From: Sulfurivermis sp041678005
GTDB lineage: Bacteria > Pseudomonadota > Gammaproteobacteria > Thiohalomonadales > Thiohalomonadaceae
Reading direction: 5' to 3'
DNA: 64,000 bases
Assembly: GCA_041678005.1 (NCBI GenBank)
Contig: JBAYOW010000005.1
Location: 1 to 64,000 of the forward strand
Shown in pieces: positions 59,734 to 64,000 of the stretch. Both the position numbers and the translations under genes were made by a program. Position 1 is the stretch's first letter, and each line of letters opens with the position of its first letter. The notes beneath the pieces were generated by a model. That model made no database searches, was not told the origin of the DNA, and saw only the letters and a program-made list of their open reading frames with translations.

Positions 59734-60376
59734 GCTGAGGACTGCTTAACTGAGATGGGTTAGCCTGCATATTAAGTCTTGTGCTTAGATAGTTTAGCAG
59801 TCGTTCGCTTACTGCAGCCATGTCTGCCGATACACCAAGATCATTCAATTGTGTAGTTGTAAGTCCTGCATAGCCGCAGGGATTGACGCGACTGAATGGT
59901 TCAAGGTCCATGCGCACATTCAGCGCCAGGCCATGATAGCTACAGCCTCGGCGCACCCTTAAACCTAATGCTGCAATCTTGGCGCCATCGACATAAACTC
60001 CAGGCGCGTGCGACAGTGTGTGCGCGTTTATCTGATAGGTGGCAAGCAGGGTGATTATGGCTTGCTCCATGTGGCTTATTAATGCGCGAACACCCAGCTG
60101 GCGACGACGCAGATCGATGAGTGTATACACTACTAGTTGGCCGGGGCCGTGGTAGGTTATCTGGCCACCACGGTCAGTTTGCACTACGGGTATGTCGCCA
60201 GGCTTGAGCAAATGTTCGGGCTTGCCATTGAGACCCAGGGTAAATACAGAATGATGTTCGACCAACCATAGTTCATCAGCCGTATATTCATCGCGTTGCG
60301 CGGTGAATTGCTGCATTTGCTGCCAGGTGCTGTGGTAGTCGCGCAGCCCAAGCTGGCGAATGTTTAGCCCGCACAT
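59726..60376 (-). CDS. lipB: Octanoyltransferase
   Basis: LipB transfers octanoate from acyl-carrier protein to lipoyl domains. The product has RGGQITYHGPGQLVVYTLID and PGVYVDGAKIAALGLRVRRG with the catalytic Lys, and Cys in NPCGYAGL. From ATG 60376 (MCGLNIRQLGLRDYHSTW) it is 216 residues, in line with the family. An in-frame ATG at 60433 would add 19 residues encoded by a dispersed repeat and has no ribosome-binding site, so the shorter form is preferred, though its own site (GGTGG) is very close to the ATG. Confidence 0.9.
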   Translation of the reverse strand: MCGLNIRQLGLRDYHSTWQQMQQFTAQRDEYTADELWLVEHHSVFTLGLNGKPEHLLKPGDIPVVQTDRGGQITYHGPGQLVVYTLIDLRRRQLGVRALISHMEQAIITLLATYQINAHTLSHAPGVYVDGAKIAALGLRVRRGCSYHGLALNVRMDLEPFSRVNPCGYAGLTTTQLNDLGVSADMAAVSERLLNYLSTRLNMQANPSQLSSPQHV

Positions 60377-60440
60377 TCCACCAAGGCGTGAGAAAACGCT
60401 CTGTTCTTGTTGTTGCACAAGGATTTGTGTCATTTTTGTG
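60367..60440 (+). repeat. Dispersed intergenic repeat (family E) overlapping the lipB start
   Basis: Reads GCCCGCACATTCCACCAAGG then CGTGAGAAAAC on the plus strand and continues through TTGTTGTTGCACAAGGATTT. The repeat covers the candidate lipB start codons on the opposite strand. Confidence 0.6.
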
Positions 60441-60499
60441 TAAAAACCAAAATGCTTAGTTGTATTTTTTCACTGGCACGGCACTGGCTCGGCCTGCAT

Positions 60500-60766
60500 T
60501 CACAGCGCCATAACCACACGCTTATCTGCACTGAGCGCGGCATAGATGGCATCCAGTTGTGACTTTTCAGTCGCGTATACAGTCACCGTTACGGAGATGT
60601 ATTTACCATTGCGACTCGGTCTTGTGCTAATTGCATTGGCATCAAGTGGGGCAATATGTTGACTGATAATCGCCGTGACCAGTGCGGGGAAATCCTCTTG
60701 ATCCAGCCCCATGGCCTTGATGGCGACTGTGCAGGGAAATTCAAGCGGGGTGTCTGTTGTGTTCAT
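60500..60766 (-). CDS. ybeD: YbeD/DUF493 family protein
   Basis: An 88-residue protein of the YbeD family (MNTTDTPLEFPCTVAIKAMG, then FPALVTAIISQH and SVTVTVYATEKSQLDAIYAA), with a regulatory ACT-like ferredoxin fold. Function is not established. The start ATG 60766 matches the family; the longer frame to 60850 overlaps dat. It lies between dat and lipB, the position of ybeD in E. coli (dacA-ybeD-lipB). Confidence 0.92.
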   Translation of the reverse strand: MNTTDTPLEFPCTVAIKAMGLDQEDFPALVTAIISQHIAPLDANAISTRPSRNGKYISVTVTVYATEKSQLDAIYAALSADKRVVMAL

Positions 60767-60783
60767 GATTGCATCGTGTAAAT

Positions 60784-61650
60784 TTAGCTTACTTTGCCGG
60801 CACGAAAATCTTGCTTGTAGGCCGCGTAGAGTGCGCAGATGCGCTGCCAAAATGGGCCAGCCTGGCCGTTGCCAATGGTTTGGTCGTCGAGCTTTACTAC
60901 GGCAGCAACATCACGCGCAGAGCTGGTTATCCAGATTTCATCGGCATTGCGCAAATCAGCCTCGCTGATATCGGCCTCACGACAGGGGATATTGTTTGCC
61001 TGACAAAGCTCCATTAGCAAATCACGGGTAATGCCGGGCAGCAGCAGATTGCTCTTGGGTGGAGTGAGTACCATACCGGCACGCACTATGAAGATGTTGC
61101 TGGCCGAGCCCTCGGTGGCATGACCATCGCGCAACAGGATAGCCTCGCTGGCTCCAGCCTCGAGTGCCTGCTGGCGCATTAAAATATTTGGCAGCAGTGT
61201 AATGGCCTTGATGTTGCAACATTGCCAGCGGATATCGTTGACGGTAACGGCAGTAGTGCCGGTTTGATTTGCATGGTCAGGCTCGGTGAGTGGCGAACTC
61301 ATGGCAAAGATCGTGGGCTGCATTTCTTTGACAAAGGCATGTTCGCGCCTGGCGGCTACGCCACGGGTGATCTGCAGGTAAAGTGATTGGTCACCGCCAC
61401 CGTTATATTCGATCAAGGTGGTTAAGATATCCTGCCATTGGGTGTGCTTGAGTGGGTTATCGATATGTATCGCCTGCAGACTTTGCTCCAGACGTTGCAG
61501 GTGATGCTGAAGGCGAAAGGCACGGCCACTATATACGGGGATCAGCTCATAGACTCCATCGCCAAACATAAAGCCACGATCCATGACGGAAATGTATGCT
61601 TCATTAATAGGCAGGAAGCTGCCATTGAGATAAACAATATCTTCCGCCAT
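60784..61650 (-). CDS. dat: D-amino acid aminotransferase (class IV)
   Basis: A 288-residue PLP-dependent fold-type IV aminotransferase. The start MAEDIVYLNGSFLPINEAYI, YISVMDRGFMFGDGVYELIP, the PLP-lysine region CCNIKAITLLPNIL and EGSASNIFIV are typical of D-alanine aminotransferases; branched-chain aminotransferase or aminodeoxychorismate lyase are less likely. It would supply D-glutamate or D-alanine for peptidoglycan, which fits its place after dacA. ATG 61650 shares a base with the dacA stop (TGATG). Confidence 0.87.
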   Translation of the reverse strand: MAEDIVYLNGSFLPINEAYISVMDRGFMFGDGVYELIPVYSGRAFRLQHHLQRLEQSLQAIHIDNPLKHTQWQDILTTLIEYNGGGDQSLYLQITRGVAARREHAFVKEMQPTIFAMSSPLTEPDHANQTGTTAVTVNDIRWQCCNIKAITLLPNILMRQQALEAGASEAILLRDGHATEGSASNIFIVRAGMVLTPPKSNLLLPGITRDLLMELCQANNIPCREADISEADLRNADEIWITSSARDVAAVVKLDDQTIGNGQAGPFWQRICALYAAYKQDFRAGKVS

Positions 61651-62792
61651 CACTGCCACAGCATACGTACATTATCGAACAAGCTTTTCCAGAGGCCGCC
61701 GTCAGCAACATCCTCCAGGGCTATAAGTGAACTCTCTGCCAATACCTCTGTGCCCAGTTTGATATTAACGCGGCCTATGCGCTGACCCTTCTGGATCGGT
61801 GCCATGATATTGCTGTCTACGCTCAACATGGCATCGAGCTTGTCATACTGTCCGCGTGGCACGGTGATATACATGGATTCATCCAGCCCCAGCGCTACCG
61901 TATCGCTGGCACCCTTCCAGATGCGGACAGATTTAACTGGCTGTGTTGCATCATATAGTTTATGGGTTTCGTAGAAACGAAAGCCGTAGTTGAGCAGTTT
62001 TTGGCTTTCATTGGCGCGCGCGCTTTCGCTCTTGGCGCCCATGACGACGGAAATCAGCCGCATGTCGTTGCGCAAGGCCGAGGTGACCAGGCAATATCCA
62101 GCACTTTCGGTATGGCCGGTCTTGAGTCCGTCCACGGTGTTGTCGCGGTATAGCAGCAGGTTGCGATTGCCCTGGGTGATGCCACCATAGGTGTACTCTT
62201 TTTCTGCATACCAGCCATAGTATTCGGGAGCCTCGCGGATAAGGTGAATGGCGAGTTTTGCCATGTCATGGGCGGTGCTGTAATGCTGTGGATCAGGCAG
62301 GCCGGTGGCGTTGACGAAATTGGTACCATTCATGCCGATATTGCGGGCATGCTCATTCATCATGGAGGCAAATACCTCCTCACTACCGGCTATATGCTCA
62401 GCCAGGGCCACGCTGGCATCATTGCCAGATTGAATGATCGTTCCTTTGAGGAGTTGTTCAATTGAAACCTGGGTGTTTACCTCGATGAACATGCGTGAGC
62501 CTGGAGTGCGCCAGGCCTTTGTGCTGACCCGCACCTTGTCTTCCAGCTTGACTTCACCATTGTGCAATTCCTTAAAAACGACATAGGCGGTCATCATTTT
62601 GGTCAGACTGGCAGGCTCCATGGCTTCTTCGGCATTCTGTGCGGCGAGGATGTGGCCGCTGTGATAGTCGATCAGAATGTGGCTGCGGGCATCCACACGG
62701 GGCGGTTCAGGCACCATTGAAGGGTTGGCCCAGGCGCTACTGTGAAAAATAGTGGACAGAAGTATACTGGCGGAGAAGATTAAATATTTCAT
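61650..62792 (-). CDS. dacA: D-alanyl-D-alanine carboxypeptidase (PBP5/6)
   Basis: A periplasmic, membrane-anchored carboxypeptidase that trims peptidoglycan stem peptides. From ATG 62792 the product is 380 residues with a signal peptide ending SSAWA. The active-site motifs are SLTK (SxxK), SGN (SxN) and KTG. The C-terminal PBP5 domain ends in the amphipathic anchor GGLWKSLFDNVRMLWQ. The longer frame to 62861 is not supported. Located between rlpA and dat. Confidence 0.96.
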   Translation of the reverse strand: MKYLIFSASILLSTIFHSSAWANPSMVPEPPRVDARSHILIDYHSGHILAAQNAEEAMEPASLTKMMTAYVVFKELHNGEVKLEDKVRVSTKAWRTPGSRMFIEVNTQVSIEQLLKGTIIQSGNDASVALAEHIAGSEEVFASMMNEHARNIGMNGTNFVNATGLPDPQHYSTAHDMAKLAIHLIREAPEYYGWYAEKEYTYGGITQGNRNLLLYRDNTVDGLKTGHTESAGYCLVTSALRNDMRLISVVMGAKSESARANESQKLLNYGFRFYETHKLYDATQPVKSVRIWKGASDTVALGLDESMYITVPRGQYDKLDAMLSVDSNIMAPIQKGQRIGRVNIKLGTEVLAESSLIALEDVADGGLWKSLFDNVRMLWQ

Positions 62793-62853
62793 GAGTAAAA
62801 AAGTACGTGAGCTAATGAATAACAAGGCTGATTTTACCTGAAAAAAACAGCTG

Positions 62854-62922
62854 GCCCGCATATTTTATCAGGGCGAGAGAAAGTTTTGGTGTTGCTATTA
62901 CAGGATTCTATATCAGTTCACA
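62854..62922 (+). repeat. Dispersed intergenic repeat (family E), copy upstream of dacA
   Basis: Reads GCCCGCATATTTTATCAGGG then CGAGAGAAAG and ends GGATTCTATATCAGTTCAC. It occupies most of the 249-bp gap between dacA and rlpA; the remainder shows no gene. Confidence 0.6.
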
Positions 62923-63041
62923 GGATGATGCTTGGCAAAGTCTTGAGAACAGCCCTATGACAGATAAACATGCCGTTATTAATGCGTCTCGCCCTTCGCT
63001 ATATCCTGCGCTTACCAGTTGGCAAAATGCTCACAGATATT

Positions 63042-63857
63042 TCAATCAATGACCACATGTGGTGTGCCAACGCCAAGGGTTTTTATCCGTTCGGCCAGGC
63101 GATCAGCTTCATCAACATTATCTATAGGGCCGACGCGTACACGATAGATGGCAGAACTGTTGTTGGATGCCTGCATGATGTGGACAGGAGGCAGTGCTTC
63201 AGTGTTGAGACGGCTGCGCAGTTGTTCGGCATTGTTGCGGCTGACAAAGGCGCCTATCTGCAGGTAAAGTTTGACGAAATTCGAGTTGTTGGACGGGTTG
63301 CTTATTGCTGGCGTGCCGGCCTGGGCAATCAGGCTGGCTGATGGAACCGGCTTGCCAGGTGTCAGCGCGCGCACTTCACCCAGGCCTGTTCCTGTGCCGA
63401 CAATATCTAGTTTATTGGCGGCGGCATAGGATAAATCAATAAGTCGGTTGTCGTGAAAAGGGCCACGATCATTTACGCGCACAACAACGCTGCGTCCATT
63501 TTTCAGGTTTGTAACCTGCACATAGGTGGGCAGAGGCAAACTGGTGTGGGCCGCAGTGAGTGCATACATATTGTAGATTTCGCCATTGGCTGTCTTGCGG
63601 CCATGAAATTTCTTGCCATACCATGAGGCAATGCCTCGTTCTACATAACCTGCCGAGCTGTTGCGCACAACATAACGCTGGCCGTTGATGACATAGGAGG
63701 GAGGATTACCTGATTTGCTGCGTGGTTCAGCACGTGGCACTGGATCAGGTATGTATGATGAGCCACCGGAGCGAGGCGGGCCACCATCACGTACTCCAAG
63801 ACTGCAGCTGCTCAGCAAGATGACGGCAGCAGTCAATAGGCCGAGTCTATTGATCAT
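63042..63857 (-). CDS. rlpA: Septal lytic-type lipoprotein RlpA
   Basis: RlpA is an outer-membrane lipoprotein that cleaves denuded glycan strands at the septum in Pseudomonas. The 271-residue product has a lipobox (LLSSC, Cys18), a double-psi beta-barrel domain (~75-165: GIASWYGKKFHGRKTANGE, VVRVNDRGPFHDNRLIDLSY, with the conserved catalytic Asp) and a C-terminal SPOR domain (~190-271: YLQIGAFVSRNNAEQLRSRL) that binds denuded peptidoglycan. Its ATG overlaps the mltB stop by 4 bp. Confidence 0.95.
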   Translation of the reverse strand: MINRLGLLTAAVILLSSCSLGVRDGGPPRSGGSSYIPDPVPRAEPRSKSGNPPSYVINGQRYVVRNSSAGYVERGIASWYGKKFHGRKTANGEIYNMYALTAAHTSLPLPTYVQVTNLKNGRSVVVRVNDRGPFHDNRLIDLSYAAANKLDIVGTGTGLGEVRALTPGKPVPSASLIAQAGTPAISNPSNNSNFVKLYLQIGAFVSRNNAEQLRSRLNTEALPPVHIMQASNNSSAIYRVRVGPIDNVDEADRLAERIKTLGVGTPHVVID

Positions 63858-64000
63858 TGCGCGGTTTGCGTTATAGTGGCCTCCCTGGCCTTGCGTATTT
63901 CTTCACTCAATTGGTGTACCGCCATGGCGTAGAGTGGGCTGCGATTATAGCGGGTTATGACGTAGAAATTATTGAAGATCACCCAATGCTCGTTACCACT
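63854..64000 (-). CDS. mltB: Lytic murein transglycosylase B, C-terminal end (partial)
   Basis: The last 48 codons of MltB, a peptidoglycan lytic transglycosylase; the rest lies outside the window. Visible residues include WVIFNNFYVITRYNRSPLYA and MAVHQLSEEI, typical of the MltB C-terminus. The TGA stop overlaps the rlpA start (ATGA). mltB-rlpA-dacA is the Pseudomonas order. Confidence 0.9.
   Translation of the reverse strand, partial: SGNEHWVIFNNFYVITRYNRSPLYAMAVHQLSEEIRKAREATITQTAQ

Overview
The window looks like a gammaproteobacterial chromosome. The gene order of several blocks matches Pseudomonas-type gammaproteobacteria: S10-spc-alpha operon followed by uvrA / MFS / ssb; rpsT-murJ-ribF-ileS-lspA-fkpB-ispH followed by a type IV minor-pilin cluster; and mltB-rlpA-dacA-dat-ybeD-lipB-lipA. 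The nirS gene with FNR-type sites indicates an organism able to respire nitrite when oxygen is low. The species cannot be named from the sequence.

Layout: 1-13.9 kb, end of tuf and the complete S10, spc and alpha ribosomal-protein operons with secY, rpmJ and rpoA, ending in a terminator; promoters are visible before rplN and rpsM. 14-18.9 kb, uvrA divergent from a YajR-like transporter and ssb. 19-23.2 kb, tRNA-Pro, ispB, rplU-rpmA, obgE, proB. 23.2-32.1 kb, a 650-bp non-coding stretch, an H-NS-family gene, rpsT (UUG start), murJ, ribF, ileS, lspA, fkpB and ispH. The ispH reading frame is interrupted by one in-frame amber codon. 32.1-39.8 kb, a PilY2-like gene, a block of dispersed repeats, and the minor-pilin operon fimT/U-pilV-pilW-pilX-pilY1-pilE on the minus strand. 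40-42.7 kb, a Fur-family regulator, tRNA-Thr, a Sel1 protein, murU and an FNR-type regulator.

42.7-50.6 kb is the most distinctive accessory region: about 2.3 tandem copies of a ~205-bp repeat, a SLAC1/TehA-family transporter, a conserved protein of unknown function, the broken start of a NifX-like gene, a TonB-dependent copper receptor (OprC/NosA type), a sigma54 activator with a Cys-containing PAS domain, and cytochrome cd1 nitrite reductase nirS. FNR-type palindromes precede the transporter, the activator and nirS, and the FNR-type protein just upstream carries the matching E-x-x-S-R recognition helix and four candidate cluster cysteines. No heme d1 synthesis genes are present here.

51-58.3 kb holds c-di-GMP enzymes (a diguanylate cyclase with a CxxCH sensor domain, and a GAF/HD-GYP protein) around a coiled-coil protein and a stand-alone RAM-domain protein, then two secreted proteins that share a C-terminal NTF2-like domain, one of them an L,D-transpeptidase. 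58.3-64 kb has another repeat block and then lipoate synthesis and cell-wall genes. At least four families of dispersed repeats lie between genes, including dRS3-like palindromes.
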